This document shows, piece after piece, positions 53,125 to 61,874 of a DNA stretch of 64,000 nucleotides. Position numbers and translations under genes: made by a program. The stretch comes from Bacillota bacterium. GTDB taxonomy: Bacteria; Bacillota; Clostridia; Oscillospirales; Oscillospiraceae. The notes under the pieces are model-generated. The model was not told the DNA's origin. It ran no database searches and worked only from the letters and a program-made list of their open reading frames with translations. The stretch spans positions 6,168-70,167 of the forward strand of contig JAEXCS010000019.1 of assembly GCA_023402075.1 (NCBI GenBank), given 5' to 3'. Every line of letters starts with the position of its first letter. Position 1 is the first letter of the stretch.

Positions 53125-54012
53125 ATGAACTATCCGTATAAAACGCGGGAGGGCGGGGCAACGGTTACGATTTTTGTCCCGTATGACTGCCGCAATCACT
53201 GTCCCTTTTGCATCAACAAGGGCGAATATGCAAATCTGGACGGCTTTTCCACCGAAAAAATCTGCGAAAGCATTGAGCGGATGAATGCCGTCACACCTCA
53301 CTGCGACTATGTGTTCACAGGAGGAGAACCTCTTGCAAATCTGGACTCTCTCCAGAAAATGCTGGATCAGATTCCTACCACCCATAAGGTCTACATCAAT
53401 ACCACGCTTCCTGTGTCCGAATATCAGTCTGAAGAGGACATCGTGGCCTTTACCCGGCGGAACCGGGAAAAAATCACCTGCATCAATGTCTCCCGCCATA
53501 TGCAGCGATATGTGGTGGAGTCCAACGATCAGTTGCTTTCCAGACTGGCAGTTCCCTTCCGGATTAACTGCGTCCTCTATCAGGATTATCCCGTCTCGTC
53601 TCTAGTCCCGTATTTGGACCGGTTCAGCCAAATCCCCGGCAGTTCTGTCCAATTCCGGTTCGACTATACCGCCACCACCCCCGATAATCTTTACGAGGAG
53701 ACGAACGACCGAATTTTGCAGGACTTGAAGAGAATTGCCGTCTACACCGGGCTGGAAGGCTGCCGGATGCGCTGTGGCTTTCATTTTGACTACCACGGTC
53801 TGGAGCTAACCTATCACAAAACCCTCCCATATAGCACGATTGTAGAGCAGGATGCGCACAGCGGCGTGACCTACGCTGTTTTATACGACATCCTCATCAA
53901 GCAGAACGGCGACATTCACTCCGATTGGGACGGCACTCCGCTGAATCTGGAAGCATACCGCAGCGCCGTGTTTGAGCCCCATGACCTGAAGTGGCTGGCC
54001 CGAATTGCATAA
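53125..54012 (+). CDS. Radical SAM protein of unknown function
   Basis: A 295-residue radical SAM enzyme. The 4Fe-4S motif CRNHCPFC (Cys-x3-Cys-x2-Cys) lies at about residues 22-29 and the SAM-binding GGE in YVFTGGEPLANL near residue 70. It resembles small MoaA/NifB-like proteins, but I cannot assign a substrate. The C-terminal part has only a Cys pair (CRMRC), not a full SPASM cluster set. ATG at 53125 follows GAAAGG. It is in the same direction, 81 bases after the pseudo-ADH. Why it lies with adhE is unknown; enzyme activation or modification is an inference. Confidence 0.85.
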   Translation: MNYPYKTREGGATVTIFVPYDCRNHCPFCINKGEYANLDGFSTEKICESIERMNAVTPHCDYVFTGGEPLANLDSLQKMLDQIPTTHKVYINTTLPVSEYQSEEDIVAFTRRNREKITCINVSRHMQRYVVESNDQLLSRLAVPFRINCVLYQDYPVSSLVPYLDRFSQIPGSSVQFRFDYTATTPDNLYEETNDRILQDLKRIAVYTGLEGCRMRCGFHFDYHGLELTYHKTLPYSTIVEQDAHSGVTYAVLYDILIKQNGDIHSDWDGTPLNLEAYRSAVFEPHDLKWLARIA

Positions 54013-54016
54013 ACAA

Positions 54017-54057
54017 CAGACAAAGGAGGTGCAGCGTTGCTGCGCCTCCTTTGTCTG
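54017..54057 (+). terminator. 18-bp hairpin after the radical SAM gene
   Basis: CAGACAAAGGAGG with its complement, plus an inner 5-bp stem. It is the likely 3' end of the adhE-region transcript. T content after it is low. Confidence 0.6.
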
Positions 54058-54378
54058 AATCCTTCAAGTTGCCAAATCGGAACCGGAGATAAATGATAAA
54101 TCCGAACCCATTTCAATTGAAAAAGGTTCGGATTATCTTGATTTGCCCATACGGTATAATTACGACAAAGGGGAAACCCGCATAGAATCAGGGTTTTCAG
54201 GAGTTCAGGTCTGACTTTCGCTCTTTTCCCGACGAAATCTACCGTGAAATTCAATCCTTTGGAAAGAGAGGTGGTATGCTCACGACAAAAATGCTATTAT
54301 TATGGAGGCTTACGAGATATAAACGACATAAAATCTCTATATAGCAGGGATAGAGGGCCTTTTCGCCCTCTGTTCCTA
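54058..54378. other. Boundary region between chromosome and mobile element
   Basis: No gene seen. It contains AT-rich DNA and a 7-bp hairpin (AGAGGGC/GCCCTCT, 54352-54371) that may end the leftward recombinase operon. The left attachment site of the element is probably within or near this stretch, but no repeat is identifiable from one end. Confidence 0.4.
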
Positions 54379-54741
54379 CTACTGCATTTCTATTTCACCA
54401 GTCATCCGAAATACAGCGGCAGGGGTTTCTCTGGATTGTGTCAAAACTCCCTCGAACGAGTATCTTCCATCATCCTTCCAACCAAGCCGATATTGCAGGG
54501 CCTTGAGAAACGCGATGCGCGCCATCGCGCAGGAGTTTTTTGTCCTAACCCAATAAGCCGGCGGAATCTCATACGCATCCAAATCATCCTTTGATGCGGC
54601 GGAAATCAGCAGATTTCCATTTTCCTCATCATACCAGAAGCTGAGGTGCGTAGGATTCCCAAGCAACCCGATCATACGGCGGGGAAGAAAAATCCTTTTG
54701 CTTTTCATGCAAACTCTTATTGATAAATTATTCGATTTCAT
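54379..54741 (-). CDS. Recombinase-associated small protein C
   Basis: A 120-residue protein. KRIFLPRRMIGLLGNPTHLSF begins a beta-rich segment, followed by SCAMARIAFLKALQYRLGW, a pattern that recurs in the upstream 249-residue protein and in the recombinase C-terminus. ATG at 54741 overlaps the upstream gene's end by 14 bases, so it is coupled. Last gene of the leftward recombinase operon. Likely a DNA-binding or recombination accessory; function inferred only from location. Confidence 0.7.
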   Translation of the reverse strand: MKSNNLSIRVCMKSKRIFLPRRMIGLLGNPTHLSFWYDEENGNLLISAASKDDLDAYEIPPAYWVRTKNSCAMARIAFLKALQYRLGWKDDGRYSFEGVLTQSRETPAAVFRMTGEIEMQ

Positions 54742-55477
54742 CGCCATCCTCCGCGCTCGGCCTAATCCCTCCATATGGGCGGTGCATCAACTCTTCCGGG
54801 GTAGGGAGCTTGGCACTGATTTGGACGTTATGCCGCTCCCCGGTCTTGTGGTCAATCGTGATAAAGGTGCTTGCCGTGTCCACCTTATACTTACCGTCCA
54901 ATTCTTCAAGCGTATAGCCAAACCGGCCCTTCCAATCCTCCGGCATATTGATAATGGTATTGCGTTTTTTCTTCCCGCCCGCCGATTCAATTACTTCGGT
55001 GAAAACTTGCAGGCATTCGTCCAAATTGAACACGATCACGCGTTTGCCGCCCAGTTCCTGATAGATTGCCATGCAGCGGTATTTGGCGGCACGATTCCAT
55101 CCCATCATTTCGTAAACCATACTGCAAAATATTCTGGCCATACACTTGCGTGGGTTATTTTTATCTGCTTTGAGCGTGGCAAATTTGAGTGAGTCCCTGT
55201 CATAATCCTGACAGGGTTCTATGATAATGCGTTGATTTCCCTCATCAATATTGATCACAATATGCTGATGCTCCGGGAATAGATTGACGCAGGACATATT
55301 GAAGGTGACGCTGTCAATGGCAAAGGTGATTTTTGGCTTGAATATGGGGGAGAGAAAATCGCCGCGCACCCGCTGCACACTCTCCTTTTTCATCTCACTG
55401 TAATCGCTTAGGCCGCCCCGGCTCTTTTTGCCGGTTTCGGTTAAGAGATCAAGGCCTAATTGTTCGGTACTATCCAT
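54728..55477 (-). CDS. Recombinase-associated protein B
   Basis: A 249-residue protein. The central part FAIDSVTFNMSCVNLFPEHQ, ARIFCSMVYEMMGWNRAAKY and RVIVFNLDECLQVF resembles the recombinase C-terminal extension (ISRRGLCFSASCVSLLKHAE, RVLFDLMGWQENWKYKCTAN, LLFDLSCCEF). IINMPEDWKGRFGYTLEEL may match its RAVPSDWLSGFGEALPDY. It overlaps the recombinase by eight bases. It is probably a dedicated partner or directionality factor; no named family recognised. Confidence 0.7.
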   Translation of the reverse strand: MDSTEQLGLDLLTETGKKSRGGLSDYSEMKKESVQRVRGDFLSPIFKPKITFAIDSVTFNMSCVNLFPEHQHIVINIDEGNQRIIIEPCQDYDRDSLKFATLKADKNNPRKCMARIFCSMVYEMMGWNRAAKYRCMAIYQELGGKRVIVFNLDECLQVFTEVIESAGGKKKRNTIINMPEDWKGRFGYTLEELDGKYKVDTASTFITIDHKTGERHNVQISAKLPTPEELMHRPYGGIRPSAEDGDEIE

Positions 55478-57176
55478 TCATACACCCCATTTCCGCGATT
55501 CGCCTTTCCGCTTCCTTGCGGGTGAGCGGTTTCACCCCGCTTGCAAAGCCCGGCACAGCGGCGGCGACAGTGCCGATGCCCCAATCGTCCAGCGTATTTG
55601 CCAAAGCTCTTCTGCAAAGTAACATGTAGTCCGGCAGGGCTTCCCCAAAGCCTGACAGCCAATCGGAAGGAACCGCCCGGATCGGACGATCACCCTGTTC
55701 GTCCGGCGGCAGATGGAACTCACAGCAGCTAAGATCAAAGAGCAGTACCTGCTCATCACTTTTTGAAAAGTAGTTTGCCGTACATTTATACTTCCAGTTT
55801 TCCTGCCACCCCATGAGATCGAATAGCACGCGGGACAGTTCTTTTGCCGGAATCAGCCTGCTGCTCCAGTCCACAGAATTCTTGTTTCTTTTGCTGCAAT
55901 CGCGTACCGCCAGTAGTCTCTCACCGGGATGGAGGAGGATTTCAACCTGCTCCGCGTGTTTCAGCAGAGAAACGCAGCTTGCACTGAAGCAAAGTCCTCG
56001 GCGGGAGATGGTGACCATCGCCGTGTCCTTGCCGCCAAACAATTCCCGGCGCACACGCTTTGCGCCCATGATATAGGCAACCTCTGCCCGAACATCAATT
56101 TGTCGAATCCTTGCCATGACAAGAGCACCAAGATAATGTCCGGCGTCATAACCACCAAATGCCGGGTTCATTGGAATGAATCCAGCCAGTAAGCCACGCC
56201 TTATTAGTTTAATCTCATATTCATGATTGAAAAAGGGAGACGCGTGGTTTGCTTTTAACAGAAGAAGTGCCCGTGCGTGTTCCTCTCTTGATACAATTCC
56301 CTCATGGTGTTCCGGTTCGTAATAGAGCCGCCGCTGTCCAACGTTTCGCCTTGTCTGATGGGTTAAAAAGCTGACCGTGTAGCTTTTTTGCATGATGATA
56401 TCGCCGCAGTACCGCTCGTTGCGGCAGATTCCTGCAACAGAGGCTGGAGACCATTCCAAATTACCCTTTGCCGTGGGAAGTGCCAGATCGGTCAATATAG
56501 TGGCGATTTCCTTTTTTGAGTACCCGGACAGAAAGAGATCATAGATGAGCCGAACGGTTTTTGCGCCCTGCGGCTCAATCACCATCCGATACTTTCCATC
56601 TTTTTTGTAGCCCAGCAGGTTTTGGGTTGGACATAAGTAATCGCCCCGGTCAAAAATGACTTGGAGCCCAAACCGCACTGATCCTGATTTTAACTCACTG
56701 TCCAGCTCCGCGAACATTGCGAGAACCGTCAAAATCACTTTGTTTCCGGCTTCCAGCGTATTTAAGTTGTTGTTTTCAAAATAGATTCCTACAGGTGGGT
56801 CCAGCGTCAGCAATTCCTGCACCGTGTTAAGGCAATCCGTTGTGTTTCGCGCAAAGCGGGATACATCCTTTATGACAATTAAGTCGATGCTCCCGGTTCT
56901 ACAGGCTTCAATCATCTCACGGAAACCGGTTCGATTTCGCACACTGGTTCCACTGATGCCGTCATCAGAAAATATGCCGATGTACTCCCAATTGGGGTGT
57001 TGAGGGATGAATTTTTCGTAATACTCCCGCTGGTTTTTTAGGCTGTTCTCCTGATCCTTGCTGTCAGTGGACACCCGTGCATAGGCGGCAACGCGAAGCC
57101 TTTTCTGCCGCCAATCCTTACTGTTGTACCTTGGATCAACCTCGGAGATTATTCTTTTCCGCACGTTATCTACCAT
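55470..57176 (-). CDS. Large serine recombinase (integrase of the mobile element)
   Basis: A 568-residue site-specific recombinase. The N-terminal resolvase domain has the catalytic Ser in AAYARVSTDSKDQENS and the core motifs DDGISGTSVRNRTGFREM and VIKDVSRFARNTTDCL. The DNA-binding Recombinase domain follows (about 190-330). The usual C-terminal Cys-rich zinc ribbon is not evident; instead a different ~200-residue domain is present. ATG at 57176 follows AAGGAGG. It is likely the integration/excision enzyme of the element on the right, placed at its left end. Confidence 0.9.
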   Translation of the reverse strand: MVDNVRKRIISEVDPRYNSKDWRQKRLRVAAYARVSTDSKDQENSLKNQREYYEKFIPQHPNWEYIGIFSDDGISGTSVRNRTGFREMIEACRTGSIDLIVIKDVSRFARNTTDCLNTVQELLTLDPPVGIYFENNNLNTLEAGNKVILTVLAMFAELDSELKSGSVRFGLQVIFDRGDYLCPTQNLLGYKKDGKYRMVIEPQGAKTVRLIYDLFLSGYSKKEIATILTDLALPTAKGNLEWSPASVAGICRNERYCGDIIMQKSYTVSFLTHQTRRNVGQRRLYYEPEHHEGIVSREEHARALLLLKANHASPFFNHEYEIKLIRRGLLAGFIPMNPAFGGYDAGHYLGALVMARIRQIDVRAEVAYIMGAKRVRRELFGGKDTAMVTISRRGLCFSASCVSLLKHAEQVEILLHPGERLLAVRDCSKRNKNSVDWSSRLIPAKELSRVLFDLMGWQENWKYKCTANYFSKSDEQVLLFDLSCCEFHLPPDEQGDRPIRAVPSDWLSGFGEALPDYMLLCRRALANTLDDWGIGTVAAAVPGFASGVKPLTRKEAERRIAEMGCMNG

Positions 57177-57188
57177 TCCAGACCTCCT

Positions 57189-57971
57189 TCACAGCATCCA
57201 ATACCAGCCGTCAGCGCGCTTGACGGATCGAACGCCGAGGGCCTTTTTTGCACGGTCCACAGTGCGTTTGCCCATATCCATCTCACGGAACATTTCGTAA
57301 AGCCGCCCGCATGGAACTTCTTCGTCAGCAAGCAGTTCCGTAAGCTTTTCCATGACTACCGTTACTTTCCCACTGTCAGATGGAGCACCGCTTTCTCCAT
57401 TTAACAGTTCGTCCACGGAAATATCGTATTCTCCAATCCATCGGATACCAGAATCCTCGTTAATTTCGAATGCAATTGGAGTGCCTTCTTTGGCGAGACT
57501 GTTTTTTTGCTGTGCCATAACCCGCACAGGGGTGTCATTTTTGATTCTGCCTACAAGTAAAACACTCCGAGCAACGGCTGTGATATCGATGGAACCGAGT
57601 CCGCGGTAAATGCTCTTGGAGCCGCTTGCCTTGTTCATATGCCCTACAATAACAATAGCGCATCCGGTACGCTCAGCTACGGCCGCAAGCTGTTTGAGCA
57701 TTGGTCGAACCCCATCGGCACGGTTCATCTCATTTCCTTCGCCCAAATAAGCCTGCAACGGGTCAAGCACCAGCAAGCGCGCTTTGGTTGCTTTAATCGC
57801 ATTCTCTATCCTCACATCATTCAGCGTTAGTCCGCATTCGGATTCATCGATAAACGCAATTCGGGAACAGTCGGCGCCCGCGCTCATTAGCCTTGGTTTT
57901 AGGGTATCTTCAGCGCCATCTTCCGCGCTTTGATATAAGACGCTGGTCGGGAGTGAGTCGGTCTTTGCCAA
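57189..57971 (-). pseudogene. 5'-truncated RepA-like AAA ATPase
   Basis: Related to plasmid/phage RepA-type (RadA-like) ATPases. QSAEDGAEDTLKPRL, RLLVLDPLQAYLG (Walker B), CAIVIVGHMNKASGSKSIYRG and GSIDITAVARSVL are visible, but the Walker A loop that should come first is missing. The first ten residues (MAKTDSLPTS) look like out-of-context sequence at the junction near 57.95 kb. It is the leading open frame of the recombinase operon but is probably non-functional. Confidence 0.75.
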
Positions 57972-58261
57972 AAACCTCTATTCCGGAGAAGAAAACCGCT
58001 GGAGCCGTTCCGACATACTCGGTGTGGTCGAAGAGAATGCGCTTCCCGATTGGGCAAAAGAAAAGCTCGCTAAGCTGCGGGAGCCTGCCCCACGGGAGTC
58101 GGTCTTGGGGAAAATCCGAGCTGGAAAATCTCAGCTCGATGAGGAGAACAGAGCCCCTAAGTCCCATAAATCCGAGCCGGAGCGATATTGCCATTCACCC
58201 TGATACTGACGCTTATATGGGCGAGGTTGCCGCCGCAATCAGCCTGAGCGTTAGAAAATAA
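57934..58261 (+). pseudogene. Remnant of an ICE gene, 5' end lost and frameshifted
   Basis: The frame from 57934 to 58203 reads FAKNLYSGEENRWSRSDIL and LPDWAKEKLAKLREP, coding-like sequence of a kind I associate with large conjugative-element proteins. It stops at 58203, and a second short stretch (IHPDTDAYMGEVAAAISL) continues in another frame to 58261. There is no start or binding site. It lies antisense across the ATPase 5' end, so this is the breakpoint of a rearrangement. Confidence 0.55.
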
Positions 58262-58284
58262 AAATAAAAAGGAGTACCGATTCT

Positions 58285-58878
58285 ATGAAAAAGTTGCTTT
58301 CCATCATCCTCGCGGCAGTTATGCTGACCGCAATGACCACCACCGCTTTTGCGGCAGAACCTGTCATGCCGGACAGTAACGGCAATGTGTCCATCGGCAA
58401 GGACGAGATCACCATCGGCATCGAGGGGCGGGTAGAACCCATTACCCTTGCGGCGACCTGCAACATCAGTACCTATCTTTCCATTGACCCCAACCAGCCG
58501 GAAGGTCAGCAATTCATCTCCCCGGTCATTACTGTGTCAAACGACTGTAACGCCCCCATCACCCTTTACGCAGTAGGCATGAAGGCCACCGGCAGCGCCC
58601 CGAAGGTAGTTGCCAATGACAAATACAGCGCCGAGGGCTGGAGACAGCTTTCTCGCGCACAGACCCACGCGAATATCGCCCTCGGTCTGAAAGATGCGGA
58701 CGGTGGCAGCTTGAACATGTGGTTTGCCGAAGAATCCGCACAGCAAACAACCGTGCTGTGCAACATCCCGTTCCAGGGCCAGCAGCGCATGAAGCTGCAG
58801 TCGCAGTTTGGTCGCGCCTGGGATGGCGGCGAGAGCTTCAAGTATGGCATGACCGTAAAAATCGGCTTGCAGCAGTAG
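58285..58878 (+). CDS. Secreted ICE protein with shared C-terminal domain
   Basis: A 197-residue exported protein. A signal peptide (MKKLLSIILAAVMLTAMTTT, cleavage near AFA-A) is followed by a beta-rich domain. FGRAWDGGESFKYGMTVKIG near its end matches FGYAWERAESFLYGMTVRIA at the end of the next protein, and SPVITVSNDCNAPITL matches VLFQNHSNVPVNLTL. GGAG-type site AAAAAGGAGT precedes ATG. Function unknown; co-oriented with the conjugation genes. Confidence 0.85.
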   Translation: MKKLLSIILAAVMLTAMTTTAFAAEPVMPDSNGNVSIGKDEITIGIEGRVEPITLAATCNISTYLSIDPNQPEGQQFISPVITVSNDCNAPITLYAVGMKATGSAPKVVANDKYSAEGWRQLSRAQTHANIALGLKDADGGSLNMWFAEESAQQTTVLCNIPFQGQQRMKLQSQFGRAWDGGESFKYGMTVKIGLQQ

Positions 58879-58942
58879 TTATTCGATGCCCAACAGGGAG
58901 CCGCCCACAGCGGCGGCTCCCGGAAAGGGGATGATAATTTCA

Positions 58943-61381
58943 ATGGGACGAAAACTACTCTCATTTTTAATGGCCTCTGTTCTGCTGTTTTCCTGTGCGA
59001 CAACAGCATTCGCGGCAGAGAGCGAATCGCATACGGAGCCGCATAGCCATAGTGAAACGGTGCACCCGGTGGAACCACATAGCTGCGGGGAAACGGAATA
59101 CCCCATAGAACCGCACGACCATTCCCATGACCATCCGCTTGATCACGAACACGATTGCGATCACGACCATACGAAGACAGACGATGGGTTGGAAAACGGC
59201 AAAACGGAAACGCCACTTCCCGGCGAGGAAGAAGCAAAGCCGGAGCTGCCTGAAGCTCCGCTGGAGGACCCGGAAATTCCCTCCGTGCCAGAGGATGGCG
59301 AAACAAATTCACCACTTCCCGGCGAGGAAGAAACGGAACCGGTACAGCCCGAAGCGCCGCTGGAGGAACCTGAAGTCCCTGAATACTTCCTATTGGAAAC
59401 AAGAAGTGGCGCGGCGATTGTGGTATTCGGAGTGCCGGATGAACCGTCCAAACCGATCATCACGCCATTTCTTGTGGGAAGCCGTCCCTGTGTCTTTCGT
59501 GATTGTCCCAACACGGTAACGGTGCATACCAAGTACGACTACGTTTGTGATGGGCACAAATGCTCAATCAGTGGATGCTCTAGTCCTGCCTACTACATGA
59601 ACCCGAATAAATGCCAAGTTCATGGCGGGTTAACCAATATAATCTGCCAGATCTATATGCCGGAGAATCCCAATGGTCTGTGCGGCAAGCCCTCCGTTGG
59701 CAATGGCTCGATCTGCTGTTGGGAGCATCATTGTCCCGGATGCTTTGGCATCGGGAGCGGCAACGCTACCATCTGCGACATTTGCCGCCAATGCTGGGTT
59801 CCCGGCTGCCCGAATTACTCCACCTGTACCAACGAATGCGACCTACATTGCCCACATACTTGCAAAACGCACCATCAAAACCATTGCCTTGATTGCCATA
59901 GCGACCCGTGCGTGTGCTTCCCTGCAAATCCCGCCATCAGTGTGCGGGCATGGAACAGCACGGATAACTCTGTTTCGGTGGATATTTCATCAGCACGTGC
60001 CACGGAAATAGAACTATATACGGCGGGCGGCGTGAAATTCGCTACGCTTGGCGGCGCGAGCGGAACGCACGTTTTCCGCTACAATGCAGCACAGAACAAC
60101 GGCAGCTATTATGTGCGGGTGAAGAACGCAAAGGGATATAACAGCGGCAGTTTCCCCTTTCAGGTGTCAACGTTGGACGTGACCGCACCTGTCATTGCAG
60201 GAAAAACGGTGCAGCCGGATAACGGCGTTTGGGCCACTTCCAAAGCGCTGATAGTAACGGCAACAGACCAAACCAACGTGACCTATTCCCTGAGATATGC
60301 GGATAGTTCGCCTGTTCCGGGATGCCCGGACAAAGCCGGGAACGCCAACGGTTCCACATTCACAGCCGCTTGGACAATTACGGAGCAGCTAACAAGCCCC
60401 AAAACCTTTAGAATCATTGCATCCGACCGTTGGGGATATTCCTCCGAAACGACCGTATCGGTGTCGGGCATCGACAGCAGGCTGCCTACCAAACCCACTG
60501 TTTCGCTCTCCGACAGCGGCGGCTGGCATCGGGAGGATTTGATCGTCACCATTTCAGGCAGCAGCGCGGATAGTGGAGTTGCCTATTACCAGTACCGTGT
60601 GGATGGCGGCGCATGGCAGACGGGCAACACTGTTCAGATCACGGCAGAAGGCATCCATACGGTAGAGGCAAAGGCGGTCAGCGGCGCGGGATTGGAATCG
60701 GATATTGCAAGCGCCGTGGTGAAAATCGACAAAACAGCGCCAACCGCAAGCTATGCCCTTTCCCCGGAAGACTGGACGACCCAGGGCGTGACCATCACCT
60801 TGAACCCTACAGATACAGGTGGTTCGGGGCTTGCCAGCGTGGCTCTGCCAAACGGCGAAACGGCACATGAGCTTGGGAACATCCAATTCCCTGTGGTGCA
60901 AAACGGGGATTACCACTTTATTATTATGGACAACGCCGGGAACAGCAGCTCCGTTGTGGTGCCGGTGACGAACATCGCCATGCTGGACGTTACCGTGACC
61001 CTGAACGTGCCGTTTGTCATTTCCCCCGATAATGACAGGCTGTACGCCGGAGAGGTGCTTTTCCAGAACCATTCCAATGTTCCGGTTAATCTGACCCTCC
61101 AACGTATGATCGCCTATGGCAATGCACCGGAGCTTGTGGGAAGAGATGATATGGCATGGAAAAGCCTGTCCGCTACTGATACAAAAGAGTACATTGCACT
61201 TGGATTTATCGGCAACGGTGTAGACTTTTGGGCGGATGGGCAGCCTCGATCCCTCGGCACAATCGCTAAAGGCGGTGATGCAAGCTATTCCATGCAAGGC
61301 CGGTTCGGGTATGCCTGGGAACGAGCTGAGAGTTTTTTGTACGGTATGACGGTTAGGATCGCCGTTGCACCGCAAGGATAG
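58943..61381 (+). CDS. Secreted His-rich, Cys-rich, Ig-like multidomain protein
   Basis: An 812-residue exported protein in distinct parts. Signal peptide (GRKLLSFLMASVLLFSC); His/Asp-rich segment (residues about 25-75, for example EPHDHSHDHPLDHEHDCDHD), likely metal-binding; acidic Pro/Glu linker with two LPGEEE repeats; Cys/His-rich region (about 170-330, CPHTCKTHHQNHCLDCHSDP), likely zinc-binding; several Ig-like/bacterial adhesion repeats (about 335-680); and a C-terminal domain shared with the 197-residue protein. Start is ATG at 58943; the spacing from the AAAGGGG site is long. The protein is probably a surface adhesin or mating-pair factor of the element. Confidence 0.85.
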   Translation: MGRKLLSFLMASVLLFSCATTAFAAESESHTEPHSHSETVHPVEPHSCGETEYPIEPHDHSHDHPLDHEHDCDHDHTKTDDGLENGKTETPLPGEEEAKPELPEAPLEDPEIPSVPEDGETNSPLPGEEETEPVQPEAPLEEPEVPEYFLLETRSGAAIVVFGVPDEPSKPIITPFLVGSRPCVFRDCPNTVTVHTKYDYVCDGHKCSISGCSSPAYYMNPNKCQVHGGLTNIICQIYMPENPNGLCGKPSVGNGSICCWEHHCPGCFGIGSGNATICDICRQCWVPGCPNYSTCTNECDLHCPHTCKTHHQNHCLDCHSDPCVCFPANPAISVRAWNSTDNSVSVDISSARATEIELYTAGGVKFATLGGASGTHVFRYNAAQNNGSYYVRVKNAKGYNSGSFPFQVSTLDVTAPVIAGKTVQPDNGVWATSKALIVTATDQTNVTYSLRYADSSPVPGCPDKAGNANGSTFTAAWTITEQLTSPKTFRIIASDRWGYSSETTVSVSGIDSRLPTKPTVSLSDSGGWHREDLIVTISGSSADSGVAYYQYRVDGGAWQTGNTVQITAEGIHTVEAKAVSGAGLESDIASAVVKIDKTAPTASYALSPEDWTTQGVTITLNPTDTGGSGLASVALPNGETAHELGNIQFPVVQNGDYHFIIMDNAGNSSSVVVPVTNIAMLDVTVTLNVPFVISPDNDRLYAGEVLFQNHSNVPVNLTLQRMIAYGNAPELVGRDDMAWKSLSATDTKEYIALGFIGNGVDFWADGQPRSLGTIAKGGDASYSMQGRFGYAWERAESFLYGMTVRIAVAPQG

Positions 61382-61466
61382 CGTATGTATAGCACAACAA
61401 AAAGAGCAGGAATGGTGATGCCAATAGGCAGCTATTCCGCGCTAATAAACAGGAGGTGGTGAAAAC

Positions 61467-61874
61467 ATGCCCTTCGTACCAGTACCCAAAGACCTTACAA
61501 GGGTCAAAACCAAAGTTGCCCTGAACCTTACCAAGCGCCAGCTTATTTGCTTTTCCATTGCGGGCGCCATCGGTATCCCGACCTATCTGCTCACCCGCAC
61601 AACCATCGGCAACGATGCCGCAGTCATCCTGATGATCGGGCTGATGCTGCCTTTTTTCTTCTTTGCCATGTACGAGAAGGACGGTCAGCCCGCCGAGAAG
61701 GTTGCCCGCAACATCCTGCGGGCGAAGCTCTGGCCGGGAGTCCGCGCATATAAAACCGAAAATCTTTATCACTACATCGAAAAGGAGGGAAACGCCCTTG
61801 TCAACCAAGACAAAACAGCAAGCACAACAGGGAAAACGGCTGAGCGTGGCCGCAAAAAGCGCCGCCCGCAATAA
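61467..61874 (+). CDS. PrgI-family conjugation membrane protein
   Basis: A 135-residue protein of the PrgI family. FVPVPKDLTRVKTKVALNLT at the N-terminus and RQLICFSIAGAIGIPTYLL start the two membrane helices (about 24-44 and 50-67), followed by a basic C-terminal tail. PrgI is a type IV secretion component placed before VirB4 in many Gram-positive elements. GGAGG precedes ATG. Its 3' end overlaps the next start by 77 bases. Confidence 0.92.
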   Translation: MPFVPVPKDLTRVKTKVALNLTKRQLICFSIAGAIGIPTYLLTRTTIGNDAAVILMIGLMLPFFFFAMYEKDGQPAEKVARNILRAKLWPGVRAYKTENLYHYIEKEGNALVNQDKTASTTGKTAERGRKKRRPQ

